A stretch of DNA of 64,000 nucleotides from Undaria pinnatifida (taxonomy: Eukaryota; Sar; Phaeophyceae; Laminariales; Alariaceae), in contig JABAKD010000012.1 of NCBI GenBank assembly GCA_012845835.1, positions 7,565,233 to 7,629,232 of the forward strand. Reading direction: 5' to 3'. The number at the start of each line of letters is the position of its first letter. Position 1 is the first letter of the stretch. Positions 10,546 to 21,865 of this stretch are shown here, in pieces. Under the pieces are notes generated by a model. The model was not told the origin of the DNA, did no database searches, and was given only the letters and a program-made list of their open reading frames with translations. Position numbers and translations under genes: made by a program.

Positions 10546-12085
10546 AGCAGGTGCCGATAGCTGCAAATAACAGCCAAATATCATATTCTCAGTCAAGGTA
10601 AAATGATACGTCTGATAACTCTCCACCTGAGGTGGTACAACAGTAGAATCGAACACTTAGCTGGCTTTTGGGGGCTAAACTGCTTGCAATTTGAGTTAGA
10701 GTGGGATCAATTTGTAGTATTACGGTAAACGGGTTCCGGTTCGTTCGTTCGCGAAACACTGCCTGCCACACACATGCAATATTGTCTAACAGCAGCTGGG
10801 GGTTGGATTTCAGATTTTGGATTTTTAAATCGCGCCACACATGCATACATATGGAATACTATTTTTAAGGCATGCCCCATCTCTGGCTGCAATGATCGAT
10901 CGATCGATCGATCGGTGATAGATAATCAATCACATACATGGTGTGGATCAATATGGCAACAGAAGAAGGTCCGTGGGTAGGTGGTCGTTGTTGGGTGCCG
11001 CCGCGACGCGCGCCTCGACGCCACGGGTGCCCACCATGGATGGCTCTCATCGGAAGAAGACATGCAGGATGACAACATTCCGTGCACCCAAGACAATAAA
11101 ATTCCGTACTTTTTCCGCAAGTCTAAGTCTCTACCTACCTGTGGTATTATTATCATGCCGGTATACTACATACGAGCACATCATTCACACAGACACCTTC
11201 AATCAAATCCATTCATCGCGCGTGCTGGTGAGTGTTCAGATGCGTTCATTCCTGGTACTCGAAAATATTCAGAAGGCTGTTTGTCGTACCTGGTACACGT
11301 GTACGCCAACAGGGGCTGGCCGATAGCTTGGTGGTTGTGGCGTGTACTCCTGATGGTTCGTATTTTACTGCAGTAAGTACTGCTGAAATATTAATATAAT
11401 AATAGTGACCTGACTGGCAGCTCAGTGTTTGTTTGGGCGCGTCTCTTCTCACATGACATGGTGTGATTTGGTTATTTTTATGTACATCACCACATTTTTT
11501 CGTGCTTTTCTTGTGACCACAAAGGAGCTCGTCTCTCTGTCTATGCTGAATGAGGCGGAACCGGCGCGGGGACATTGGTTGAGCTGAATGTACAGCTGTA
11601 GACTATACATATATCGGTGGATGTATCAGCTTTTATGATGTGAAGAGCACGCACCACGCACACTCAGCTATTTGATAGCGGTTGAGGCTTTGACCGATAT
11701 GCGCAATACTCAATAACGACAATAACATGGTTACACAGTGTGTATCGTGTCTCAAACGCTGCACACGGCCATTAAGATACAACAACAGCAGCAGCACTAG
11801 GTTGTGATCGGATTGCATTCCACAGATACAACTAAGAACGGGTTTTTGGCGGTAGCTTGCTCGGAAATTTCCAATAACACTCTGACGGTGGCGCTTATCG
11901 CATTTTTGTTGGTTGTGGCAATGAATGGCAAATAATTTGATTACCTCAATTTGATCAACCGCCGAAGGGCCCGACTTTGGAAATCACTCCCGGTCGTACC
12001 GGCTCAACTTTAAGCACCGGGGGCTGCATAGAAATTCTACAAACCCACAGCAACAGCCAGCCACTACACGCGGCGAAGTGACTGA
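10546..12085. other. No recognised gene
   Basis: A (CGAT)5 microsatellite lies at 10893-10914. Two overlapping plus-strand frames (10943-11326 and 10981-11376) and one minus-strand frame (11246-11575) are open together, and none carries a motif I know. The rest holds nothing I can support. Confidence 0.3.
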
Positions 12086-12136
12086 CACCATCAGCATCAG
12101 CATCAGCAGCAGCAGCACAGCGGCGGCGGCAGCAGC

Positions 12137-12167
<31 letters not shown>

Positions 12168-12180
12168 GAGCAGCAGCAGA
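12086..12180. repeat. (CAG)n microsatellite
   Basis: Interrupted CAGCATCAGCAG then GCGGCGGCAGCAGCAG and about twelve CAG units. Minus-strand frames read it as poly-leucine or poly-cysteine, which is not protein-like. Confidence 0.85.
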
Positions 12181-12483
12181 AGTTTAGTTGTGCGGCGTCC
12201 CGTCACGATCGGCACCATCTGAGAATCACCACCATCAGCTTCTCGGGATAGAGAGAGAGGGAGGGGGGACTAACGTTCATGGTCAGAGCAGGGCATCGCA
12301 GAAGAAGAGGGTGGTGGTGCTTCTTAGGAGCGAGCGGAGAGGATCGGGATCGGGATTTGGGACCATCGTGCGTCGCGTGCGTATTGGGCATACAGGTGGG
12401 AGATAGATCCTCAGCGTCAACAAAAACAACATCCTGCAAAAAAGTTGATGTTATTCATATTACGTAGTGCATAATAATACTGA

Positions 12484-12954
12484 ATGAAGTACTATTTTGT
12501 AGTAGAAAGGGAGAAGTATACAATACCGATTCCTGGCGTATATTATAGTTGGTATGATGAAAAAAATGAACACAATTGCTCGCGGCGTACCAATATGGGA
12601 TTGAACCTGTACTGTGGTGTAGCTAATGTGACAATAATGAACACAACACTACTGGGTTCTCGGTCCTGCAGGTGCTTTCTCGAGGAAGGATGGTATACGA
12701 CTTATCACATGTGGGGAATGATGCCTTATCACATCGCCGATCATGCATTCCTTCCTGTTTTAGCCCCAACCGTGTGGTGCGTGTGCGTCCTCACTATGGC
12801 GTTTTTACTTTCCAGCAGCTGGTTTGGGATGGCAGGGCAGTTCGCCGCTCAGTATTTGGTTGCATACATCTATTATCCGAAATCCCGACAACCCCATGCG
12901 TGCCCCGTATGTATGGCTCCTGGAATGGTTTGCGCTCTCCACCACGGTCTGTGA
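12484..12954 (+). CDS. Open frame of 156 codons, unknown, weak candidate
   Basis: No database-type motif is visible. Residues around 93-120 (LAPTVWCVCVLTMAFLLSSS) are hydrophobic enough for one membrane span, and CPVC appears near the C terminus. A second plus-strand frame (12672-13016) is open through the same DNA, and a 167-codon frame covers the opposite strand, so openness alone is not persuasive. It lies outside the repeats I can recognise, which is the only reason to keep it. Confidence 0.15.
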   Translation: MKYYFVVEREKYTIPIPGVYYSWYDEKNEHNCSRRTNMGLNLYCGVANVTIMNTTLLGSRSCRCFLEEGWYTTYHMWGMMPYHIADHAFLPVLAPTVWCVCVLTMAFLLSSSWFGMAGQFAAQYLVAYIYYPKSRQPHACPVCMAPGMVCALHHGL

Positions 12955-13069
12955 TCCATGGTGTTCTGCGGACTCCCGATCTTAGGAAAAGGGATGACAC
13001 GAACAGCGTGGAATAATAGTTTTCGCTTTCTGTGGATAGCCCGGAAAATCTGAGCCGAACGAAGATGAA

Positions 13070-13172
13070 AGCCCTTCCCACCCCCCCTCCTTCTCTCCCT
13101 GGGGAGGGAGTGGATTGAGGGAGTGTAGGGAGGGGGAGAGAGGGACACCCAGGGAGGGTGGGTGTGGACTTT
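13070..13172. repeat. Pyrimidine block adjoining purine block
   Basis: CCCACCCCCCCTCCTTCTC leads into GGGGAGGGAGTGG...GGGAGGGGGAGAGAGGG, a mirror-like arrangement able to pair as CTCCCTGGGGAGGGAG. No gene is associated. Confidence 0.5.
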
Positions 13173-14070
13173 CTTGTAGTTGGTATCACCGCCCAGAGAC
13201 TATTGGCGGGAACATACACTTCCTCAGGCGTCCTGCTGCTGACTATATACATGTGAAAGCTTTTTTTTCTTCGTTGATAATGTTGTAGTACAAACACTTA
13301 CCTCACATACATCTATCTACCTGTTCGAGCTGCGTACTGCTCCTCTTCAATTTGCTGTAGTACGTCTAATTTGTTTTTTGTACTATTTCTACAAGTAGAG
13401 GTACTATTCGTACAGCAGTCGACAGCAGACTAGTAAGGAGTAGTAGAAGTAGAAGCAGAGTTATAGTAGTATTAATATAATCGTAGCTGTAGACTAGATG
13501 TAGACTAGTCCAAGTAGTACTCAACATAATTTTCGTCGTTGCTGAACTGCTTCAAAACTCTTCGTTTGATTGGGACAAGTGCTGTAACATAACCAACATG
13601 GTAGATCCAGCACTTCGTGAACTATGTGTGTTCTTCACACTACACCAGAGGTATCTGATGCCAGGTATCAATTATACTACCTGGTATAATATATAATTAG
13701 TCTATAGATACCAAACTAGACTATGTAAGTATGTTTTTAGTCCATATATTCAGTTTACGTGTTGTCAGGGTCACAGCCACGGTCACACACGAAAGAAACT
13801 CCACGGTGAGTTCTTCTCAAACGTTTGACGATTCCGGAGTATTGCTTACCCGGTGCAATACTTGCAGTTTTCAGAGCTGATCTCTCGGTGGTCTCGAAAC
13901 ATGCATACATTATATTGCCGCATACAACAACACGCCAGCAGGTATATTGTGATGAACGTATAATACCTCGTAGTTTGGACTACAGCATTATTAACGCTTT
14001 TAACCGCTGCGAACGTACGTACCTGGTATGTTATATCCCGCTCTAATTTCAAGTTGTACAAGTTGTACAG
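13173..14070. other. No recognised gene; AGTAG/TAGAC-rich
   Basis: 13380-13510 is full of GTAGTA, GTAGAAGTAGAAG and two TAGACTA words. A further TAGTCTA and TAGACTA pair is at 13699-13722. I see no coding support. Confidence 0.35.
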
Positions 14071-14352
14071 GCACCTGGTACGGTAGAGGTGCGCTGTTCT
14101 TATTCTGAGGCTCCTTGCTTGAGGTATTAATACTATACCATACCATACCATACCATACCATACCTAGCCAAAAACTCATTTTGAGTAAACTGAAAGTGCA
14201 ACCATCTACCCGATTAGCAAAACCCATGGCCTAGGTACACCAAAAATTGATACTTAAAAAAACGTAGTTGCTACTACTGCTGATTTTGGGCTAAGGAGCG
14301 CCGGTCGTAAAATAAGTCAACGAAGTTCTACCCTCTCTCATAGCACACGTCT
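14071..14352 (+). mobile_element. Family A element interrupted by a microsatellite
   Basis: The left end CTGGTACGGTAGAGGTGCGC and right end TCTCATAGCACACGTC are diverged. CCCATGGCCTAGGTACACC and GATTTTGGGCTAAGGAGCG are conserved. A (ATACC)6 tract at 14134-14164 sits where the CTCAATTTGGGAGC box normally follows. The downstream neighbour at 14405 is a tRNA-like composite element. Confidence 0.6.
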
Positions 14353-14404
14353 AACGGTGGGGAGCTCCGATCTCAGAGCACAGAGCACCCTCTCCTTTTT
14401 TAGT

Positions 14405-14702
14405 CCTGCCGACGACGCCATTTCTTATGTTATTGAGGGCGGACACAGTCACAGGGTGTCCCCCGCTGTTCTTCCTATTGAGCAGGTCCTCCGTGAATAC
14501 TCACTTTCTTAACTGAAGTAGAGGCGTAGCCATATTACTTTCCACCAGAGCCCTGGATAGTATCTGAAGACGCAAGGCGCGTGTCTCGATTATATTTCCT
14601 GACTATCCTCCGAATAGAAAACGACAACCTATCATACGAAACCGACCAATTATCAATTAAATCAGATAATAATTGCAGGCCTTTCCAGGCGGTACCTTAG
14701 CA
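14405..14702 (-). mobile_element. tRNA-like composite element, module C only
   Basis: It matches 59232-59510 along most of its length: GACGACGCCATTT, GAGCAGGTC, ACTCACTTTC, CCACCAGAGCCC, TATCATACGAAACC and GCAGGCCTTTC. On the minus strand it carries an A-box-like GACCTGCTCAATAGG and a hairpin GGACAC...GTGTCC. Modules A and B are absent or unrecognisable here, so the element is truncated. Confidence 0.55.
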
Positions 14703-15535
14703 GTGAGAAGACGACGCACGAACGTTTTTAACTACACACGTACTGTTGTTATTATTATCGTGTTTATGTAGTAGGCGGTATGTACCAGGTATCGATTTGA
14801 CCGCTCTTCCTTCTTGTTGTCCGCTTTAGAAACTTTTATGGGGCCAAGCCAACTGTATGTAATTGATGTAGGACATGGTTAAGTGCACGGTAGTAAATGG
14901 AGTGCTCTGCCCTTGTTTGTTGCCTTTGTGCGCTCTTAAATCGGAGTACACAATACGCATACATGCTGTGCATGCAGCTGTCCTCAAATTGTGGACTATA
15001 TTATCTACGTTGGGGTCAACATATTTATGCCGTTGAGTACATCAATACGCGCAAAATATATCAAGTAACACTGCCGATACACGATGCTACTGCTTGTTGC
15101 TGTTGCTGGTGCCGCTGCGCTACTGACCTCTCTTTGCGTGTGTCGAGGATCGGTCGACGGTATGGTCGCTCTATCTGGAAACGCCCGCACTAAAGCGGCA
15201 ACCGGCAATACTCCGCGTGCCGCCACTGATTGTTTTTCTCAGCTGTGCATAGAGATTTCACAGCCGTTATAGCAAGCAAACGGCATTACCCAACCTGCGC
15301 TATAGCGGGGAATTTGCATTAATCAACTAGCACTATAATAGCAAAGGGACGCTCTGCTAGTATGGTTTCCGTCTGTCCGAACGACTCCTAGAGCGGCCTG
15401 ACTGACTTCTGCTTGCTGATGATGCTGCAGCTGCACAACATCTAAATGCTTGAACTCTACGTACTACGATTGACGAACAGCCGCAACAAGTTCGCGCGCG
15501 TGTTGTTCCCAATCATCACCCAAAACATCGTTTTT
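14703..15535. other. No recognised gene
   Basis: Overlapping frames at 14897-15272 are open on both strands without motifs. I find no repeat family here. Confidence 0.3.
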
Positions 15536-16590
15536 TTGTGCAGCAGCCCGTGATGGTGCCCTCGTACTGGATCTACCTGCTTTGCATCGACAACGAACGT
15601 TTTATTATTTGTTTTTGATACCTACGATGATCGTGTATCTACCTAGATCTGGCTTTCATCAAGAGGTAACGCGTTTGTTCGATAGCCATCACCATCGTGG
15701 ATCTATCTGTCTGTCAGCCCTTCATCAAGAAGTGAGTGTGTTTGATGTTTTGGTCTATGCAACGCGCTACCGACTGGCTGCTATAATTTCAGCCGACACT
15801 TTTGCCATTATTGTGCCCAAGAAAGATGCAGAAAATTAAAAGGAGAAGCAACGGGATCTAAAAGTTACGCTGGGAAGGTCGTGTCGTGTCACGATGCCCG
15901 CATCACCACATCATCATCGATCCATCTATTATATGGTTTTCGCCAAGAACGTGTTTCTTTTATACTCACCATCGCAGATCTATGTGCCTTTTTTTCGTTG
16001 ACAAGAACTTGTCTGTGTGCCATCGCCGACTGGTTGTTATCCGTTTGCTGCTATTATTGTATGCAGAGAAAAGTGCGGCAACGATTGAACAGCCGATCCT
16101 AAAAGTCCAGTGGCCCGTGATGACGTCTTCATCATTATTATATCATTTTGGATATATTATCTGGTTTTCATCAAGAACGGACAAGTTTGTTCTTACTCGT
16201 CATCATCGTAGACCTATCTCCCTGATCCACATGGTTTGCATCAAGAAGGCTGCGTTTGTTTGAGTTGCTTGTCTGTGCGCCAAGGTCGGTCAACTGGCTG
16301 GTATTATTTTTCTGTTGTTATTTTTACAGCAAAGAAAAAATGTGGAGTAAAGATGAAGAAAAACCGATCCTAACAGTCTATCAGCCCGCCGTGATGTCCG
16401 CGTCGTCACATCATCGTGGATCTATCCGCATATCATCAAGAACTGCTTGTTCGATGCTTCTTGTCTGCCGGGCACGACTCCAACTAACTGTTTTTTGCCT
16501 TTTTTCTACCGCGGTTCTGTGTCGTCATCTTGCTATTGCAGCAAAGAAAGGCGTAGTATAAGTAGGTGAAATTAGCAGCCGATAATATAC
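15536..16590. repeat. Complex tandem repeat with nested units
   Basis: Sub-units contain CATCATCGTGGATCTATC or variants, then TTTCATCAAGAACG or GCATCAAGAAGG, then GTTTGTT. A longer unit adds GACTGGCTGCTAT, TGCAGCAAAGAAA and CCGATCCTAA...CAGCCCGTGATG. I see three to four long units of about 270-300 bases. All frames of 73-125 codons here are repeat by-products. Confidence 0.7.
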
Positions 16591-17104
16591 ATATTGTTCC
16601 AGCTTTATTCAGAAGTGTTTGTACTGTTATATATTATACTTGTGGTTGTATCGTCTCTCCGTCAAAGAAAGGCGGATTCTACTTGATTTCTCAATTGGCG
16701 TGTAAAATCAGTGTGAATTCGTTAAACCACCCTCCCTCCACCACTACCCAGAACGGCTTGAAATGTAATAATGAGTGTATTGACTATTCACTCTAAGACT
16801 TATACACCCCGGTAAAAATTAAGCATGTTAAACTTACTGTACTGTAGTATTAGTAGTAACTAATGAATGCTCGCCATCCGATAATGTACTTTTTTTTCAC
16901 ACACATCTACTTTCTAGCTTCTTCTGGACAAGCCGTGGTCACAGGTAAGGTGTCGTCCCTTCTGCCCCCCGGTTCTTGCCTCCAATTTTTATCGCGCATA
17001 GGGTTCAGTAATCCCACTGCTCGTCGATTTTGCATCGAGTGTTGCTGACTCACGCTCTCGCGCTTTCCGCAAGTCAGTTCGTGCACAAGAAAAAATCCCC
17101 ATGA
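16591..17104. other. No recognised feature
   Basis: Nothing supported. There is one AT-rich patch around 16800-16870. Confidence 0.3.
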
Positions 17105-17206
17105 ATTATGCGAGTATGCACTCGGGGTGATTCGAACTCACGAAACTGACCTATACCAGGCTCAAGGGTAACCTGATACATACGCCACCGGGGCGACCGG
17201 GCTTTT
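17105..17206 (-). repeat. tRNA-like fragment, possible SINE head
   Basis: On the minus strand, CGCCCCGGTGGCGTATG resembles a tRNA 5' end with box A, and GTGAGTTCGAATCACCCCG resembles box B and the T arm, at a tRNA-like spacing of roughly 50 bases. The T stem is imperfect and the acceptor ends do not pair, so it is not a functional tRNA. A second B-box-like GGAGTTCGAATCCAACG is at 17276, with no matching 5' part. Confidence 0.35.
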
Positions 17207-17867
17207 ACAACAATCTACCGGCTGTCCCGGTCGTCTACCTGTTAGCCTCGAATGCGACTAAACATAGTTGATTATGGAGTTCGAATCCAACGTGGGTCGG
17301 ACTCTAGAATATATTTGCGAAAATGAAAATCAAAGGAATCAACAACATGGGTGGGCGCCATTCGATGCGAGTCGACGAAGGAAGAATTGCCGAAATCTCC
17401 TCGCGACAAAAAAGAAAACACGCACTGTAGCGGGGAGGGTCGAGAAGAGAGCCTCTTCTGCTTAGTGACCCTGGATTCGAGTTACGCCTAGGGAGGGAGA
17501 AAGAGGGAGAACTTGCGCGAAGATAATGATATAGATGGGACGAGCAAAAAACCCAAAAGCGTGCAACATGTCACATGAGGTTCGACGTCGATCGCTGATA
17601 AACACTAGCCCTAATCCATAATAGTTGTAACGCGTGCCGCCTACCACTGCGCCGTTGTTGCTGTGTGGTGCGCGTGTGTTCAGCAATCACATATACATGT
17701 TGACTACCATTTAGTGGGTGTTTGCGTGCGTGCGTGTATCTTAACATCTTGACGCATCTCATGTCACGCATAGAAAGTTGCTTAGCCCTTGCAGTCGTAA
17801 TCGGAGCCACGTGCACTCCCGGTTTCGTATGGATGGATGGAACTCGGAGGATCCCTCCGGCGTGTTC
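17207..17867. other. No recognised gene
   Basis: Short frames on both strands only. A TGCGTGCGTG run is at 17722. Confidence 0.3.
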
Positions 17868-18122
17868 GGACGCGTGATACGATAGAGGTGCACCACTTTT
17901 TCAAAAATACTTTACCCCTCAATTTGAGAGCTTAAGACCTCTACCGAAAGACCGATTCGGAGAAAATAAAACTGCTACCCGGGTGACAAATCCCATGGCT
18001 TAGGTGCACAACGAGAATTATGCATTTTTTTTGTCTATTTCCGACGATTTTGGGTTAAGGATCCCCGTCGTTCAGAAACATTTTGAGACGAAAACTGCTA
18101 CCTCTATCGTAGCATGCGCCGT
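17868..18122 (+). mobile_element. Family A element, near-complete
   Basis: Left end GGACGCGTGATACGATAGAG and right end ACCTCTATCGTAGCATGCGCC. The internal boxes GGGTGACAAATCCCATGG, ACAACGAGAATTATGC and GATTTTGGGTTAAGGATCCC are all in the standard order, making this one of the best copies for a consensus. Confidence 0.8.
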
Positions 18123-18596
18123 CGCACACGAAGTTACAATATATACACATAGAGTCGTCGTGGTCTCGTGTTAGAGTGGGCATGATGGCCTTTGGTGTGT
18201 AGTTAGTAGTGCGGGGTTCCATTTTAGTGTGGTGCAAATCGCTTGTCACGACCCTCTTCGATACATACATGTTAGTCTACAGCAGTAGTACTGCACCATC
18301 TGCGGGCTCCCACTGTTGTGCGGATAGCGTCGTCTGGCAAGGCACCGTACTATTATACAAACAAGCGACCACACGACTGTACAACAGGTACAAGCCAGAT
18401 ACACATAAGAAGCAGAGAAATAGCGAGAGTGACACCGCATCGAGCGCTGCATTGCATATTATGGATGATCCAAGCTACAGCCTGCAGCATTTTTTTGTGG
18501 ATCGTCTGATAGCCACAAGCAACAGGAGCAGGAACCGCGAATTTTTCATGGGTCGGCGCCGACTGCAATTCTCAAGTTTACCAATATTTACGTCTT

Positions 18597-18646
<50 letters not shown>

Positions 18647-18957
18647 GGTGCTAGTAGTGCTGATGTCGTGGGCTACTCACGACACTTTCGGCGTAGTAAG
18701 GTGATCATCATGATGAATATTTACCGTCTTCAATCCCGCGGGTATCGAACCACCAGCCAGCAGTGATGTCTCGCTAGGGAGGGGCTCTTGGAGACACGGT
18801 ACAACGGCATCGACTGTACGGCAAAATACGACCAGAAAGCAGAAGGTTCATCATCCTTTTCCTCGATATTTTGCTGTATTGTCGCTGTTGTCGCTGTTGT
18901 TTCTGCTGTGACGCGCGTGCTATATTACAATTTTACAATATTTCGGCTATTATTATA
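18123..18957. other. Unrecognised DNA with (TAC)n microsatellite
   Basis: An uninterrupted ACT/TAC trinucleotide tract of about 16 units lies at 18597-18646. The 185-codon frame 18209-18766 spans it and encodes poly-threonine there. No motif is present outside the tract, so I do not call a gene. (TGTCGCTGT)n-like repetition is at 18883-18905. Confidence 0.4.
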
Positions 18958-19318
18958 GGGACGCGTGCCACGGCAGGGGTAACCTGTAACACTTCTTCAC
19001 AAACAAAATGCCTGAATGACGGCGCTTCTTAACCCAATATCGTCGGAATATCATTCTTAAGAGTACTACTTGTTTTGCGATTTTATTCGTTGACGGGGCT
19101 CCTTAACCAAGAATCGTCGGAATTTCATTCTTGTTTCAATTTCGCGATTTTATTCGTCGTGTATAGTCTTGACTATACCCTTGGCCGTGGGATTGGGTCA
19201 TCGGGTGCACATCATTTTTATCCGAATAAGGGTTTGGGTTAGGAACATAGGGCCCCAGAAATGAGGACCTCAGAAATAAATTAATAGATACACCTCAATG
19301 CCGTAGCATGTATGTGTC
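18958..19318 (-). mobile_element. Family A element, enlarged by an internal duplication
   Basis: The outer ends are GGGACGCGTGCCACGGCAGG and TGCCGTAGCATGTATGTGTC. The core occurs twice, as TTAACCCAATATCGTCGGAA and CTTAACCAAGAATCGTCGGAA, each followed by TTGCGATTTTATTCG or a variant. An internal segment of about 80 bases is therefore duplicated, explaining the 360-base length against about 260 elsewhere. Confidence 0.65.
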
Positions 19319-19544
19319 TTTAGGACAGGGAAGGGTGGCCCTTTTCGGCCAAGTGATTATTTCTCACAGACGGGACTTTCTCACCCGAGGAGCTATCCCA
19401 TCCTGTCATCCTGTCGGAATGTCAATAATAATATAGCAGGACTTGTTCTATACCATACCAAGGACATGGTGGTATCGTTCGTAGGATCATGGGTACAGTT
19501 CTCTAGGGGCCATACATACTAATAATACCTTTCAGGGGGTGGGG

Positions 19545-19622
19545 TTCCGAGCTCTATTAATAGTGAGGAGCGCCCCATTGGGTTTTTGAGGTGAAAAACC
19601 GTGCCATTACCGTAGCGTATGA
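19545..19622 (-). mobile_element. Family A end fragment
   Basis: Only the terminal part is seen: GAGCTCTATTAATAGTGAGG, then TTTTTGAGGTGAAAAACCG and TACCGTAGCGTATG. The orientation follows the other minus copies. Confidence 0.35.
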
Positions 19623-20311
19623 ATCTTCTGTGTACTTCCGAGATGTTCTCCGGTGGCCCGCCATTCTCGAGACGCCCCACCCGCCACTTATTATCACCCG
19701 CTTACCTTACCTGGTTCTACTTACTGATGATGTTCCATGTATGATGGGGATGATATGGTAGTACTACATACGGTGTGCTGTACGTAGATAGTTGTCGTAT
19801 TACTTGTTATCCACACAGCCTAGCTTGGGGGAAGATACTCCACACACTCGACATCTATTGGACGCATTCTGTTTTCGTAATTATTGTTCTCCACGACCAG
19901 CTACTGTAAACTACTATCAATACTACTGCACTATGGCTATACTGCTGTTTCTGTGCCGTCTTCGCACTTCGCATTAACATTTTACGGGTATTCATCTACG
20001 GGTGGTGCAACGGGAACAGCAGCAGAGTGTGCTCCAGGGGCGTTTAAAATCTTTCTTAAAACATGAAACATGAAAATGTTGAAAGCCAAAGAACCAAAAA
20101 CAATGGTCAATGGTCAATCCAGATTGATACATATATACTTGCATATCGACTTATATCTGCCTGTGTATCTGGGGCGAATGGGATACCATGCTTCAACGTT
20201 CAACCGTCTACTCATTACACTGCTTGAACAAGAGTAACGCCTGGTATTGACTTTGGGTACTGCTGCTGCCGCTGCTACTACGTGCTAATATACCAATGCT
20301 ACTAATGCTAG

Positions 20312-20354
<43 letters not shown>

Positions 20355-20560
20355 GCCACTTCTATACTACTATACTACGTATATGTATACTGCTGTTCCT
20401 CTTGAATGAACGGCGACAAGGTTGAAGAATACGTAGAGCTCAGAAAATAATATTGGTATACTGTAATAAACTGTATGTAGCGTTTCGTAGTATTTGAATG
20501 AGACGGGGATTATGACATTAAGGTGCTGTACATGTTTCTTAGCTGGGAAAGGGAAAACGT
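19623..20560. other. No recognised gene; (CTA)n microsatellite
   Basis: A CTA/TAC tract lies at 20311-20354. The flanks are rich in CTACT. Nothing else is supported. Confidence 0.35.
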
Positions 20561-21380
20561 ATGACTGGTGCGTTCTATGTACACGAGCACTGCTAATTAA
20601 GATACCTCACTGCGTCGAAAGTTCTGCGTAGCACGCACGTGGTAAAATCCTGAATTTTCGGCCTATCTATCTGTATCTTTTGTGTCTTACGGTAATAGGT
20701 AGCGTTCGGTTTCTTATTAATTGCAGGGATGTCACAGGCAGGTGTCCTCCTTTGAGGGCGCGTTCTACGTACTACACCAGCATTGCTACTGCTGCTCAAG
20801 GCATTAAAGATACGTCGAAAGTGCCGCGCAGAAGCGCACATAGATAGTAGTGAAGCTCTCATGTTTCGGCCCTTTCCGTACCTCCCTTCTTCTTGACATG
20901 CGGTAGGTATTAATAGGTAGTAGTCGCTTTCTTATTACTAGCAGGTATAGCACTGGCGGGGGTGTACTTCTTTTCCCTTTTGTTTCGTGTATCTGGGATT
21001 ATTACGTTATTGTATATAGGGAAGTAAAGGGTGCGGTCTATGCACGCCGGCACTGCTACTTGACCTTTAGAACTGCAACCACATTTTTTAGGTACAAACC
21101 ACTTGAAATCAGTGAGTAGCATTTTCTGCGGTGGCAAAAGGATTAAGGGACCTCACCACGTCGGGAGTAAGTTGTGCATCTTAATACTTAGTTAGCACCA
21201 TGTAGCAAAAAGCTGGATTGTCGGCCTGTCTGTGCCTTTCTTAAATCATATGGTCAGGTTTCTTAGTACCAGTAGCTAGCTATATAGCACAGAGTCAGGT
21301 ATAATCTTTGTTTCTTAATCGTGAAAACGGAAAGGAAGGGTGTGGCTATGTATACAGCACCATTGATACGCTTCAGGGAA
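20561..21380. repeat. Tandem array, about 190-290-base units, three full and one partial
   Basis: Each unit has GGTGCGTTCTATGTAC or a variant, GCACTGCTA, TTAAGATACCTCACTGCGTCG, GTAGCACGCACG, TTTTCGGCCTATCT and GGTTTCTTATTAAT...CAGG. The third unit (from about 21030) is longer because about 80 bases are inserted after GCACTGCTACTTGA, including the inverse of the GTTGCAGTTCTAAAG dispersed repeat. Confidence 0.7.
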
Positions 21381-21487
21381 TCGAAACCTCCTGGTGTGTA
21401 TTAACAGCATGGTATGTACGAGGGCATAGTGCACATGTAGTAGTATGTGTTTGTGGTGTATGTCGTGGATGCTTCTGTGGGATGTGT

Positions 21488-21865
21488 GTTATAAGGCTTA
21501 GGTTGAGTAAGCTATTGGCTAACCTTTTTCAAGTGGTCAAACGGGCTAGTCTAATACCCCACCAATTTCTTAACATATGTGGCGTCCTGACCAGGCCATG
21601 TTTTTTTTGGGTCGTGGGTTCGGATCCCACCATCCACCATGATAAACGTTTTCAGACTTTCCCCATGTCTAAGTTTCAAAAATACTCTCCCCGGTATCCC
21701 CAGGAAATCAAACCGCTTGGATATTGACACGTCCGCCCGTATATCCGGCCGACCTGGTATCCCGCCGTTTCAGGGGGGAAGAGCGTTACAAGGCTTAGCT
21801 TGGGTAAGCTAGTTGATAGCCTTTTGCAAGTGGTCAAGCGGGATACTAACTCCTTAGCATACACC
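21488..21865 (+). mobile_element. Composite tRNA-like element with direct terminal repeats
   Basis: The order is module A (21488-21585), tRNA-like 3' half (21589-21643), module B (21660-21784), module A again (21785-21862). Module A begins GTTATAAGGCTTAGG or GTTACAAGGCTTAGC and contains GCAAGTGGTCAA. The tRNA-like part has a T arm GTGGGTTCGGATCCCAC and ends CATCCACCA, like a tRNA 3' terminus with CCA. Module B contains CTTGGATATTGACA and CCTGGTATCCCGCCGTTTC. Direct repeats round an internal part recall a miniature LTR-type element, but a tandem SINE-type array is equally possible. Confidence 0.6.

Noticed and set aside
18209-18766. 185-codon frame with poly-threonine
   Set aside because: It spans the TAC microsatellite, and I see no motif in the flanking parts.
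18730-18790. GGTTCGATACC box B on the minus strand
   Set aside because: The T stem does not pair and no box A precedes it.
21308-21727. 139-codon frame
   Set aside because: It runs through the composite tRNA-like element and the array before it.
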